From Planctomycetales bacterium (lineage in GTDB: Bacteria > Planctomycetota > Planctomycetia > Planctomycetales > Planctomycetaceae): a stretch of DNA of 5,470 bases. The position numbers and the translations under genes are program-made. Of the stretch, positions 1 to 5,470 are shown piece after piece (position 1 is the stretch's first letter; the number at the start of each line of letters is the position of its first letter). The notes below the pieces were generated by a model, which saw nothing but the letters and a program-made list of their open reading frames with translations, was not told where the DNA came from and did not search any database. The stretch is from the NCBI GenBank assembly GCA_020050375.1, contig JAGVKR010000713.1, positions 1-5,470 of the forward strand. The letters run 5' to 3'.

Positions 1-2488
1 CGGGAACGCCGACAATGCGGTGGACGGGAACGACCAGATCCAGTTCGGCAGCGGGGTGACGGTCTCGTCGGCCGGGCTCTTGACGCTGTCTTCGGCGACG
101 GGGGGCCTGACGGGGGCCGGACCGCTGACACTGGACGGGGTGAGCGGGGTGACGCTCAACCAGAGCCTGACGACGACCGGTGCGTTGACCGTCAATGCCG
201 ACACGAACGCCGACGGGACGGGGACGCTCACGGTGGCGTCGGGAGCGGTGGTCAACACGACCAATACGGCTTTATCGGTCACGGCGGCCGACATCGCGCT
301 GACCGGGTCGCTCAACAGCGGGACCGCCACGACGACGCTGCAAACCAGTTCCGTTGGTCGACTGATCCGCTTGGGGGCGACTGTTGCCGGCCAGTTCAGC
401 TTGACGGACGCCGAGCTCGACCGGATCACAGCCGGCGTGTTGCGAATCGGGCGGAATGACGCGGTCCCCTCCGGTCAGATCACAATCAGTGCCTCGATCA
501 GTCCGGCCAACACTTCCACGCTCCACCTGATCACGGCTGCTGGCATCGTTCAATCCACCGGCACGGTGACTGTACCGCAACTCGCCCTGGAGTCCGGTGG
601 AAACGTGACGCTCACCGGAAGCAACCAGATTCAAACCCTGGCTGTCGATATCAACGGAATCGGCGGCGCGCTCTCATATGCAGGGGCCGCCAGTTTGGCG
701 ATCGGAATCGTCGACGGCGTCAGCGGACTGACCACAAACGGCGGAAACGTGAGTGTCGACGTCGGCGGAATGCTGACGCTCAGTCAATCCCTGACGGCCG
801 CCGGGGCGACTGTCCGGTTGCAGTCCGACACGTCGGCGATCGTCGACGGGAATGGCTCGGCCATAAATGTCACTGCGGCCAATCTGGCATTGCTGGCCGC
901 GACCGGAATCGGCAGCGGCGACCCGCTGGAAACGGCGGTCGCGACACTGGCGGCGAGCAACACGACGTCGGGCAATCTGCAGGTTGTCAACAACACTGGT
1001 TCGGAGTTGGTCATCGGAACAGTCGGCGCCGTCATCGGCATTCAGAATGCAGGGGGTGGCTTTGTTTCCGTCACGAATGCCGACGCTCTGACCGTGAACC
1101 ACGACGTCGCCAACGTCGGGGGCGGCGACATTTCTCTGACATCACTCGGGAACGGCGCACCCGGCCACAACCTGACTGTGAACGCGAAAATCACAGCGAC
1201 CGGAGGGAATGGCGGCATCCTGCTCAACGCCGGAACCGATCTGGTGATCAACGACAGCGGATCGGCGATCGATCTCGCCACGCAGAATGACGGCCTGATC
1301 TCCGGGCTGGCACAGCGGCAGGTGGTCATCGGATCGAACGTCGTCCTCCAGACCGGCGTGGGATCGATCACGACGCTGTCGCCCGCCCTCGACAATGTCA
1401 CCGCCACACCGATCTCCATCAACGGCGTCACGCACCTGACCGGGACGTTTGGCAATCCGGGATCCCACAACTTCACGATCGTCGTCAACTGGGGAGACGG
1501 TTCGAGCGAGACGTTGCACTACGACGACTCGGGCGTCTTTGCTCTGACGCATACCTACGCGAGCAATCTCGTAGTGCCGATTGTGATCGTGGTGACGGTC
1601 ACGGGCGACCCTCAGATTCAGCTCATCGGATTGCAACAACCGGCCGTCACGTTCCCGCTGAGCCCGACCGAAACGAAGACCGTCGGCAACGGGTTTTCCA
1701 GCGTGGAAATAGCGATGAGTTTGCCCGTCCCCCCCCCGCCTCCGCTCGCGACATTCCAGAGCTTCGCTCTCGGCTCACCCGACTTTGGCAACGGCACATC
1801 GCCGCGCATTCCGCTCCCCCTCTATCCCGTGCTGTCTCCATTGAATTACGTCGTCGACGCTCCCTCCGCAACGCATTCGAATGCGGACCTGGAATCGTCG
1901 GTCGTCATTCGGATTGAACCGAACTCCGAACTCCGACACGAAATTGTTGATGGTGACGGAAAGGTCGTCATTGAGCAGCCGGTTCATCCGAAGTCGCTCG
2001 AGGATTTGCCCGGTTTGTACCGAAACTTGCCCGATGGACGCCATCGCTTCTTAATGCAGCAACCGGGGCAGAATCAGTGGCAATTGCTGATCGACGTGAA
2101 TATCCGCGGAGGCAAGCCGGTCGGCAATCCCCAGGGAAGTCGGGCCCCCGCTCCGTCGAGCCCCTCGTCGATCACTTCCGAACCGGCGGCTTTCATTGAC
2201 CGTGAGGATGAACGGCAGATGGACGCAAATGTGCAGTCAGCCATCGAGCGCGACGTCGGTCGTTCGACCGCCGATCCTCATCTCCAATCCGATATTATCA
2301 GCCGGCATGCGGCGCCACACATCGTTCTGTCGGCCGCCCTTCTCGCCAGCACCGCAAGATCGACCGCGCGCAGCAGCCAGGCCTGGAGCGCCAGCGTCGA
2401 TGCCGCTCTTGATGCTTCGCATCCTCAGAGCCTGACAAAGACGGGACGCCTCCGCCGCCGGCTGCGCAAATGGATCGTCGGAAGGTAA
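1..2488 (+). CDS. Giant beta-strand-repeat surface protein with PKD-like domain, 3' part only
   Basis: The frame beginning at base 2 is open to the left edge, so the N terminus, any signal peptide and the true start are missing; the GTG at 20 is an internal Val codon. About 828 residues remain, ending at TAA 2486-2488. Roughly 2-1390 is Gly/Thr/Val/Ala/Asn-rich with irregular repeats (DGVSG-V/L-T and LT-L-Q-SLT units recur near 140-215 and 712-825), as in filamentous-haemagglutinin-like beta-helix or beta-solenoid proteins. A more conserved unit, LTDAELDRITAGVLRIGR, lies at about 401-454. A PKD-like fold at about 1391-1606 carries WGDGS (1490-1504) and a later HTY. A Pro-rich linker (about 1721-1830) follows, then a compact segment (about 1892-2123) with DLPGLYRNLPDGRHRF, then a short hydrophobic stretch (2318-2362) and a basic tail, GRLRRRLRKW. 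I recall similar C termini on large planctomycete surface proteins. Export and an adhesion or structural role are inferred; the exact function is unknown. Confidence 0.8.
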   Translation, partial: GNADNAVDGNDQIQFGSGVTVSSAGLLTLSSATGGLTGAGPLTLDGVSGVTLNQSLTTTGALTVNADTNADGTGTLTVASGAVVNTTNTALSVTAADIALTGSLNSGTATTTLQTSSVGRLIRLGATVAGQFSLTDAELDRITAGVLRIGRNDAVPSGQITISASISPANTSTLHLITAAGIVQSTGTVTVPQLALESGGNVTLTGSNQIQTLAVDINGIGGALSYAGAASLAIGIVDGVSGLTTNGGNVSVDVGGMLTLSQSLTAAGATVRLQSDTSAIVDGNGSAINVTAANLALLAATGIGSGDPLETAVATLAASNTTSGNLQVVNNTGSELVIGTVGAVIGIQNAGGGFVSVTNADALTVNHDVANVGGGDISLTSLGNGAPGHNLTVNAKITATGGNGGILLNAGTDLVINDSGSAIDLATQNDGLISGLAQRQVVIGSNVVLQTGVGSITTLSPALDNVTATPISINGVTHLTGTFGNPGSHNFTIVVNWGDGSSETLHYDDSGVFALTHTYASNLVVPIVIVVTVTGDPQIQLIGLQQPAVTFPLSPTETKTVGNGFSSVEIAMSLPVPPPPPLATFQSFALGSPDFGNGTSPRIPLPLYPVLSPLNYVVDAPSATHSNADLESSVVIRIEPNSELRHEIVDGDGKVVIEQPVHPKSLEDLPGLYRNLPDGRHRFLMQQPGQNQWQLLIDVNIRGGKPVGNPQGSRAPAPSSPSSITSEPAAFIDREDERQMDANVQSAIERDVGRSTADPHLQSDIISRHAAPHIVLSAALLASTARSTARSSQAWSASVDAALDASHPQSLTKTGRLRRRLRKWIVGR
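1729..1737 (+). repeat. Nine-base C homopolymer inside the surface-protein gene
   Basis: Nine consecutive C residues fall in the codons for Val-Pro-Pro-Pro, part of a five-proline run between the PKD-like domain and the C-terminal segment. The reading frame continues intact to the stop at 2486. Homopolymers of this length are prone to replication slippage and to sequencing error. A one-base change here would remove the C-terminal domain and basic tail. Confidence 0.85.
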
Positions 2489-2489
2489 C

Positions 2490-2515
2490 CCCCGTTCCGG
2501 GGCGTGGTCTATTTT
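2490..2515 (+). terminator. Weak candidate terminator between convergent genes
   Basis: Just after the surface-protein stop, CCCCG (2490-2494) and CGGGG (2498-2502) can form a 5-bp GC stem with a 3-base loop. A short T run (2512-2515) lies 10 bases further on. The stem is short and the T run is neither long nor adjacent, so this is a poor intrinsic terminator. It is listed because the convergent genes leave only 35 bp and nothing better is visible. Confidence 0.2.
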
Positions 2516-2517
2516 CC
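2498..2517 (+). repeat. Solitary arm of the intergenic palindromic repeat family
   Basis: CGGGGCGTGGTCTATTTTCC matches the left arm of the element at 3620-3696 (GGGGTCTGGTCTGTTTTCC) with about three differences. It shares the exact 11-mer TGGTCTATTTT with the reverse complement of the right arm at 3843-3862. No partner arm is visible nearby; the sequence to its right enters the dehydrogenase gene. It may be a decayed or half copy trapped at the convergent junction. The match is short, so chance similarity cannot be excluded. Confidence 0.5.
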
Positions 2518-2523
2518 AAGAGA

Positions 2524-3510
2524 TCACGGCCACCGGTGTTTCGGACGGCAGTCCGGGTTGACGATCTGGTCCGCCGGCCATTCGCTCCGGCTGAGAGCGG
2601 CGATGGCATGCGCCGCCTGATATCCCATGTCATCCCGCGCCTGCTGATCGACCCCCGCCGTGTGCGCCGTGCAGATCACGTTTTCGAACTTCAAGAGCGG
2701 GTGATCGATCGGCGGCGGCTCGTTGGCGAACACGTCGAGGGCCGCGCCGCCGATCCGTTTTTCGCGAAGCGCTGTTGCCAGGTCGTCTTCGTTGATGATC
2801 CCCCCACGGGCCGTGTTGATCAGAAAAGCGCCCGGCTTCATGAGCGCCAGCGCGCGGGCGTCGATCAGGTTCCGCGACTCGTTTGACAGGGGGATGTGCA
2901 GCGAAACGAAATCTGACTCGGCCAGGAGTCGATCCATCGGAACCAGCCGCACGCCATGCTTCTCGACAAATGGCGCGTCTGGAAATGGCTCGTAGGCCAG
3001 AAGCGGCATGCGGAAGGCGGCGGCGCGGAGCGCCACCTCGCGGCCGATCCGTCCCAGGCCGATCAGCCCCAGCGTTCGCCCGCGCAATGGCACACCGATC
3101 TCTCGACGCCAATTCCCGGCGTGAATCGCATCGTGCTGCGGAACGATCGACCGGGCCAGCGCCAGCATCAAAGCCAGCGTGTGTTCGGCGACCGATTCGT
3201 GGTTCCCGCCCGGCGTGATGGCGACGGCGATCCCGCACTCGTTTGCAGCCGCAACGTCGATCGCATCGTAGCCGACGCCGGTTCGCGCAATCACGCGCAG
3301 CTCGGGAGAGGCCTCGAGCACCCGGCGGGTGTACGGTTCGGCCCCCGCCAGCGAGGCCGTCACCCCCTTCAATTCAACCATCAAATCCGCTTCGGTGAGC
3401 TGACGCCGTGGACCGGGAAAGGCAATTTCCAGACCTGCATCGCGCAAGAGCTTCAGAAACGGCCTATCGAGGTCCCGCAGGATGCCGGACGCAATGAGCA
3501 CTTTGGGCAT
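2524..3510 (-). CDS. D-3-phosphoglycerate dehydrogenase-like NAD-dependent 2-hydroxyacid dehydrogenase
   Basis: The 328-residue protein is a complete D-isomer 2-hydroxyacid dehydrogenase, a cytosolic NAD-linked oxidoreductase. The substrate-binding part carries RTGVGYDAID (76-85) and GGNHESVAEHT (101-111), the latter typical of phosphoglycerate dehydrogenases. The Rossmann motif GLGRIG is at 151-156, with acidic Glu174 after strand 2 (AYEPF), favouring NAD over NADP. The catalytic set is present: Arg235 (NTARGG), Glu264 (NEPP) and His283 (TAHTAG). No C-terminal ACT domain follows, so it is a short form without the serine-sensing module. The likely reaction is oxidation of 3-phosphoglycerate to 3-phosphohydroxypyruvate, the first step of serine synthesis, but glyoxylate/hydroxypyruvate reductase or another 2-hydroxyacid activity cannot be excluded. 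The ATG at 3510 is preceded by a purine-rich AGAGAAGA that could serve as a weak ribosome-binding site. The gene is monocistronic as seen here and convergent with the surface-protein gene. Confidence 0.9.
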   Translation of the reverse strand: MPKVLIASGILRDLDRPFLKLLRDAGLEIAFPGPRRQLTEADLMVELKGVTASLAGAEPYTRRVLEASPELRVIARTGVGYDAIDVAAANECGIAVAITPGGNHESVAEHTLALMLALARSIVPQHDAIHAGNWRREIGVPLRGRTLGLIGLGRIGREVALRAAAFRMPLLAYEPFPDAPFVEKHGVRLVPMDRLLAESDFVSLHIPLSNESRNLIDARALALMKPGAFLINTARGGIINEDDLATALREKRIGGAALDVFANEPPPIDHPLLKFENVICTAHTAGVDQQARDDMGYQAAHAIAALSRSEWPADQIVNPDCRPKHRWP

Positions 3511-3564
3511 GGATTCGTCTTCTCTTTGGAAGCAGTGCGAACGGGACTCATGGCGGCCGCGTCA

Positions 3565-3593
3565 ATACAAATTGAGCGTCGATAGTTTATCAA
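3565..3593 (-). promoter_or_regulatory. Weak candidate promoter for the dehydrogenase gene
   Basis: On the minus strand, TTGATA (3593-3588, five of six matches to the sigma70 -35 consensus) is followed after 17 bases by TTGTAT (3570-3565, only three of six). Transcription would start about 45-50 bases upstream of the dehydrogenase ATG. The -10 match is poor, so this is tentative. Confidence 0.22.
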
Positions 3594-3619
3594 CCAGCGT
3601 GTGTCCCTGCCCCTGCGCC

Positions 3620-3696
3620 GGGGTCTGGTCTGTTTTCCGGCAATCTCGCGTGGCCAGGCAGCGAATAGGTCACTGCCGGAAAACGGACCAGACCCC
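3620..3696. repeat. Palindromic intergenic element A (23-bp inverted repeat)
   Basis: The left arm at 3620-3642 (beginning GGGGTCTGGTCTGTTTTCCG) and the right arm at 3674-3696 (ending ACGGACCAGACCCC) are reverse complements at 22 of 23 positions. The single difference is compatible with a G-U pair in RNA. The loop is 31 bases. The arms resemble those of element B, 72 bp to the right, and the lone arm at 2498-2517. The form fits a REP-like or small non-autonomous mobile palindrome. It could fold in DNA or RNA, but no T tract follows, so it is not a standard terminator. The family name and mobilising enzyme are not known from this window. Confidence 0.85.
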
Positions 3697-3768
3697 TTCA
3701 AGACAACGGGTATTGCAGACACAGTCTCTGCGAGCGATCGCATGGCAGTGAACGGTGGGGATCCCGAA

Positions 3769-3862
3769 GGGGACAGGCCCATTTTTTGTGAGTCCGACGG
3801 TTTAGCGTTCTGTTCGCAAACTCTGTCCCGTGAAAAGTCGGGCAAAAAATAGACCAGTCCCC
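3769..3862. repeat. Palindromic intergenic element B (20-bp imperfect inverted repeat, nested stems)
   Basis: The left arm GGGGACAGGCCCATTTTTTG (3769-3788) and the right arm CAAAAAATAGACCAGTCCCC (3843-3862) are reverse complements at 17 of 20 positions. Inside them, CCGAC (3794-3798) pairs with GTCGG (3837-3841), and TTT-A-GCG (3801-3807) pairs with CGCAAA (3815-3820) around a 7-base loop, so the whole 94 bp can form one long interrupted hairpin. Arm ends share the GGGG(A/T)C(A/T)GG(T/C)C pattern with element A. A REP-like or MITE-like palindrome is the best description; a structured transcript is an alternative. Confidence 0.8.
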
Positions 3863-3889
3863 GGCTCTCACCGAGCGTTCGGAATTCGC

Positions 3890-3918
3890 TTGCACACCGC
3901 ATGACATGCTAGTAATCT
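3890..3918 (+). promoter_or_regulatory. Candidate promoter of the blaI-M56 operon
   Basis: TTGCAC (3890-3895) and TAATCT (3913-3918) are separated by 17 bases. Each matches the sigma70 consensus at only three of six positions, so the call rests mainly on spacing and on the -10 element falling inside the palindrome at 3904-3925. A start near 3925 would leave a leader of about 35 bases before the ATG at 3961. Confidence 0.35.
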
Positions 3919-3925
3919 AGCATGT
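3904..3925. promoter_or_regulatory. Likely BlaI operator palindrome
   Basis: The arms CATGCTAG (3905-3912) and CTAGCATG (3917-3924) are perfect reverse complements around TAAT, and one more A/T pair extends each side, giving 9-bp arms. It lies 35 bases upstream of the blaI-like start and overlaps the candidate -10 element. BlaI/MecI/CopY repressors bind such dyads as dimers and commonly repress their own operon, so negative autoregulation is inferred. Confidence 0.65.
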
Positions 3926-3950
3926 GCTGGTGGATTAGCATTCGGGCTCC

Positions 3951-3955
3951 GGAGG
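3951..3955 (+). promoter_or_regulatory. Ribosome-binding site fixing the blaI start
   Basis: GGAGG lies five bases upstream of the ATG at 3961. An in-frame ATG at 3922 is possible on paper, but it falls inside the operator palindrome, has no Shine-Dalgarno sequence and would add 13 residues (MCWWISIRAPEER) unlike this family. The 3961 start is therefore preferred. Confidence 0.8.
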
Positions 3956-3960
3956 AACGA

Positions 3961-4347
3961 ATGGTCGAGTCGCGATCGCTGCAGTTGGGAAAACGGGAAC
4001 GGCAGATTGTCGAGACGGTCTTTCGCCTGGGCGAGGCGGCGGTCGCCGACGTCCTCGCGGCGCTCCCTGACCCGCCGAGTTACTCGGCCGTTCGCGCCAT
4101 GCTCAACCTCCTCTGCGAGAAACAGGTGCTGACGTTTCGGCAGGAAGGGAAGCGATATCTCTATCGGGCGACCACCTCCAAAGACAAAGTCGGCCGCGTT
4201 GCGCTGCGGAACCTGGTGCGGAATTTCTTCGGCGGACAGCCGCTCGATGCGGTTGCGGCTCTGCTCGACGGCAGCGCCGGCCGGATGGCTCCCGATGACC
4301 TGGCGCGGATCAAACAACTGATTGACGAGGCGGAGGAAGAATCATGA
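3961..4347 (+). CDS. BlaI/MecI/CopY-family transcriptional repressor
   Basis: The product is 128 residues, normal for the family, which usually measures about 120-130. The N-terminal winged helix (about 7-70) includes the recognition segment [19 protein letters not shown] (39-57) and the wing [10 protein letters not shown] (61-70), close to the family pattern of a YSTVRT-type recognition helix followed by a YxYRP-type wing end. The C-terminal dimerisation part (about 75-125) contains NLVRNFFGG (84-92). Asn88-Phe89 corresponds to the Asn-Phe bond cut in staphylococcal BlaI during induction. The gene overlaps the M56 peptidase gene by four bases (ATGA at 4344-4347), so the two are translationally coupled. 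It probably binds the palindrome upstream of its own gene and represses the operon. The signal and any wider regulon are unknown; a link to beta-lactam resistance should not be assumed, since no beta-lactamase gene is visible. Confidence 0.9.
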   Translation: MVESRSLQLGKRERQIVETVFRLGEAAVADVLAALPDPPSYSAVRAMLNLLCEKQVLTFRQEGKRYLYRATTSKDKVGRVALRNLVRNFFGGQPLDAVAALLDGSAGRMAPDDLARIKQLIDEAEEES

Positions 4348-5470
4348 ATGCTGATTCGTTTTTCGTCGGACTGGCCGGGTTCCCGCTATGGCTCGTGCGG
4401 CTCGTCTTCAGCCTCACGGCCCTTTGGCTGCTGGCCGGGTTGGCCGCCCTGATTCTGCGCCGCTCGTCCGCCGCGCTGCGGCACCGCGCATGGGGGTTGA
4501 GCGTCGTCGCCGCCCTGATCCTGCCACTCCCAATTGCGCTGCTCCCCGAATTGCGCCTCGGCTGGGTTGAAGAATCGGCGCTGACGCGACCAGTCCTCGT
4601 GCCAGCCTCGCTCCCTTCGCAAACCGAAAGCGTCGCCACGTCGGATCCGTCCGGTCCGTCGATTGCTCCCGAGGTGTCCCAGATTGAAGGACATGACGTG
4701 CCAATCGACGCACCAGCCGCGGCGCCGACAAATCTCGTCGCTGCATCCGCACCAGCCGAAGTGCCGCCGATGGAGACCATCGAATCACCGACGGCCCCTC
4801 CGTCCGTCGCGGCCCCAGTCAAATCCACGGCGGGCACGACCAATCGTCTCGCACTCCCGATGCTGTTTTGCCTGTTCGCGCCGATCGTGTGGGGCCTGTG
4901 GCGAATCGCCCGCGCCATCGCCGCCGGACGAAAAATTATTCAGCAGTCAACGATCATCACCGACGCCAGTTGCCGACAGAGGCTCGACGAAATCGGCGAA
5001 CGAATCGAAGCGGGTCGGCGCCCAGCGCGAAAACCGGTTCAGCTCCGCGAATCGTCGCGAACGCCGATCCCGCTGTGCGTCGGCTGGCGTGCACCCTGCA
5101 TCGTCCTCCCCGACGATTGGCGTTCGTGGACTCCCGAAACGTTGCGGGCCGTGCTGGCGCACGAGCTGTCGCACGTCCTCCGCCGTGACGTCGCCTGGCA
5201 GCTTGTCGCGCGACTCGCGTGCGCCCTGTACTGGTTCCATCCCCTCGCGTGGCTCGCGGCCTGGCAGATGCGTGTCGAACGCGAAATCGCCTGCGACGAC
5301 GGCGTCCTCCGCGCGGGAGAGAAGCCGAAAGCCTACGCCCGCGTCCTGGTCGACCTGGCGCACATGCAGGACCGCGAGGTGGGCGACGGCACAACCTCCG
5401 TCGTCGTCCTCGCCGCAGAGCTCCTCCGCCGCGCAAACGATCTCATCAAGCTCAACGTCCACCCGACAAA
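4344..5470 (+). CDS. M56-family (BlaR1-type) membrane zinc peptidase, partial, with foreign 3' end
   Basis: The ATG at 4344 overlaps the blaI stop and has GGAGG at 4332-4336, seven bases upstream. The frame stays open to the right edge (375 full codons). Predicted membrane segments lie at about residues 14-38, 49-68 and 169-190, with a Pro/Ala/Ser-rich loop of about 95 residues (73-167) between the second and third. The catalytic region has HELSH (His273, Glu274, His277) followed by LRRD, a hydrophobic [11 protein letters not shown] segment, and VEREIACDD (311-319), whose Glu312 or Glu314 would be the third zinc ligand. This order is diagnostic of M56 peptidases such as BlaR1 and MecR1. In the model system a sensor of this kind, once activated, leads to BlaI cleavage. 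From about residue 342 (possibly 332) the sequence no longer matches M56 and reads as group II chaperonin, so the genuine C-terminal part, including any sensor domain, is absent. Confidence 0.85.
   Translation, partial: MNADSFFVGLAGFPLWLVRLVFSLTALWLLAGLAALILRRSSAALRHRAWGLSVVAALILPLPIALLPELRLGWVEESALTRPVLVPASLPSQTESVATSDPSGPSIAPEVSQIEGHDVPIDAPAAAPTNLVAASAPAEVPPMETIESPTAPPSVAAPVKSTAGTTNRLALPMLFCLFAPIVWGLWRIARAIAAGRKIIQQSTIITDASCRQRLDEIGERIEAGRRPARKPVQLRESSRTPIPLCVGWRAPCIVLPDDWRSWTPETLRAVLAHELSHVLRRDVAWQLVARLACALYWFHPLAWLAAWQMRVEREIACDDGVLRAGEKPKAYARVLVDLAHMQDREVGDGTTSVVVLAAELLRRANDLIKLNVHPT
5337..5470 (+). other. Fragment encoding CCT1/TCP1-alpha-like group II chaperonin, probable chimeric join
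   Basis: In the same frame as the peptidase, 5367-5468 encodes [20 protein letters not shown] followed by [19 protein letters not shown] is the ATP-binding signature of group II chaperonins. The Arg in QDREV, AAELL and the HPT ending fit the eukaryotic CCT alpha subunit better than other CCT subunits or archaeal thermosomes, as I recall those families. The preceding ARVLVDLA (5337-5360) fits both M56 (a YAxxLLxLA-like context) and CCT1 (AKVLVELA), so the switch point cannot be placed more closely. No stop, frameshift or intron boundary is visible. An assembly chimera is most likely; a natural fusion or transfer is the alternative. Confidence 0.75.

Larger units (their letters stand above)
3511..3960. 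other. 450-bp divergent intergenic region carrying repeats and both promoters
   Basis: This stretch separates the leftward dehydrogenase from the rightward blaI-like gene. It holds, left to right, a weak candidate dehydrogenase promoter, two separate imperfect inverted repeats, then the palindrome, promoter and ribosome-binding site of the blaI operon. Short open frames cross it on both strands, but they run through the repeat arms, lack good start signals and resemble no family I know. I see no tRNA, riboswitch or protein gene. Confidence 0.7.

Noticed and set aside
20..22. GTG at position 20 as the true start of the surface protein
   Set aside because: The frame is open to the left edge, the repeat-type sequence continues upstream (GNADNAVDGND), and no signal peptide follows. 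It is an internal Val.
2490..2502. Strong bidirectional terminator between the convergent genes
   Set aside because: The stem is only 5 bp with a 3-base loop and no adjacent T tract on either strand, so it is kept only as a low-confidence candidate.
2470..3585. Rightward open frames opposite the dehydrogenase gene (up to 209 codons)
   Set aside because: They are antisense shadows of a gene with a complete set of catalytic and NAD-binding motifs, and their translations are Arg-rich without recognisable domains.
3482..3852. Rightward open frames of 83-89 codons across the intergenic repeats
   Set aside because: They run through both inverted-repeat elements, show no convincing ribosome-binding site and encode no recognisable fold. 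The coding appearance comes from the GC-rich repeat arms.
3453..3907. Leftward open frames (149 and 69 codons) opposite the blaI promoter region
   Set aside because: They overlap the dehydrogenase start and the repeats in other frames and have no family resemblance.
3922..3960. Upstream ATG as the start of the blaI-like protein
   Set aside because: It lies within the operator palindrome, close to the predicted transcription start, without a Shine-Dalgarno sequence. The GGAGG at 3951 points to the ATG at 3961.
4310..5462. Long leftward open frames opposite the M56 gene (up to 202 codons)
   Set aside because: They are Arg/Gly/Ala-rich shadows typical of high-GC DNA. The rightward frame has [13 protein letters not shown] and membrane segments.
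5337..5470. A genuine bacterial or archaeal thermosome gene continuing from the operon
   Set aside because: There is no separate start codon context or ribosome-binding site, the sequence begins in the middle of a chaperonin, and the residues fit eukaryotic CCT1 better. A join is more plausible than a bacterial chaperonin gene.

Overview
The window looks like chromosomal DNA from a GC-rich planctomycete, probably taken from a metagenomic or mixed assembly. The assignment is an inference from gene content: a very long, repetitive, Gly/Thr/Val-rich surface protein with a PKD-like domain and a basic C-terminal tail, a BlaI repressor paired with an M56 (BlaR1-type) membrane peptidase, and palindromic GGGG(A/T)C(A/T)GG-type repeats between genes.

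Layout. Positions 1-2488 (+) hold the 3' part of a giant beta-strand-repeat surface protein whose start lies outside the window. After a gap of only 35 bp comes a convergent D-3-phosphoglycerate dehydrogenase-like gene (3510 back to 2524, -). The 450 bp between that gene and the next contain two separate imperfect inverted-repeat elements (3620-3696 and 3769-3862). A single related arm lies at 2498-2517, in the gap between the two convergent genes. A rightward regulatory unit follows: a 22-bp near-perfect palindrome (3904-3925) over a weak promoter, then a blaI-like repressor (3961-4347), then an M56 peptidase gene (from 4344) that overlaps it by ATGA and runs off the right edge.

How the genes work together. 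The BlaI/M56 pair forms one translationally coupled sensor-repressor operon that is probably autoregulated. By analogy with BlaR1/BlaI, the peptidase would lead to cleavage of the repressor, and the expected Asn-Phe bond is present (Asn88-Phe89). No resistance or effector gene is visible. The surface protein and the dehydrogenase show no functional link to this operon.

Most striking observation. The last ~105-135 bases do not read like an M56 peptidase. In the same frame they encode the GDGTT region of a group II chaperonin, closest by eye to the alpha subunit (CCT1/TCP1) of the eukaryotic cytosolic chaperonin. The switch happens where both families can encode an [12 protein letters not shown] stretch. 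A chimeric assembly join is the simplest explanation; a real gene fusion is possible but much less likely.
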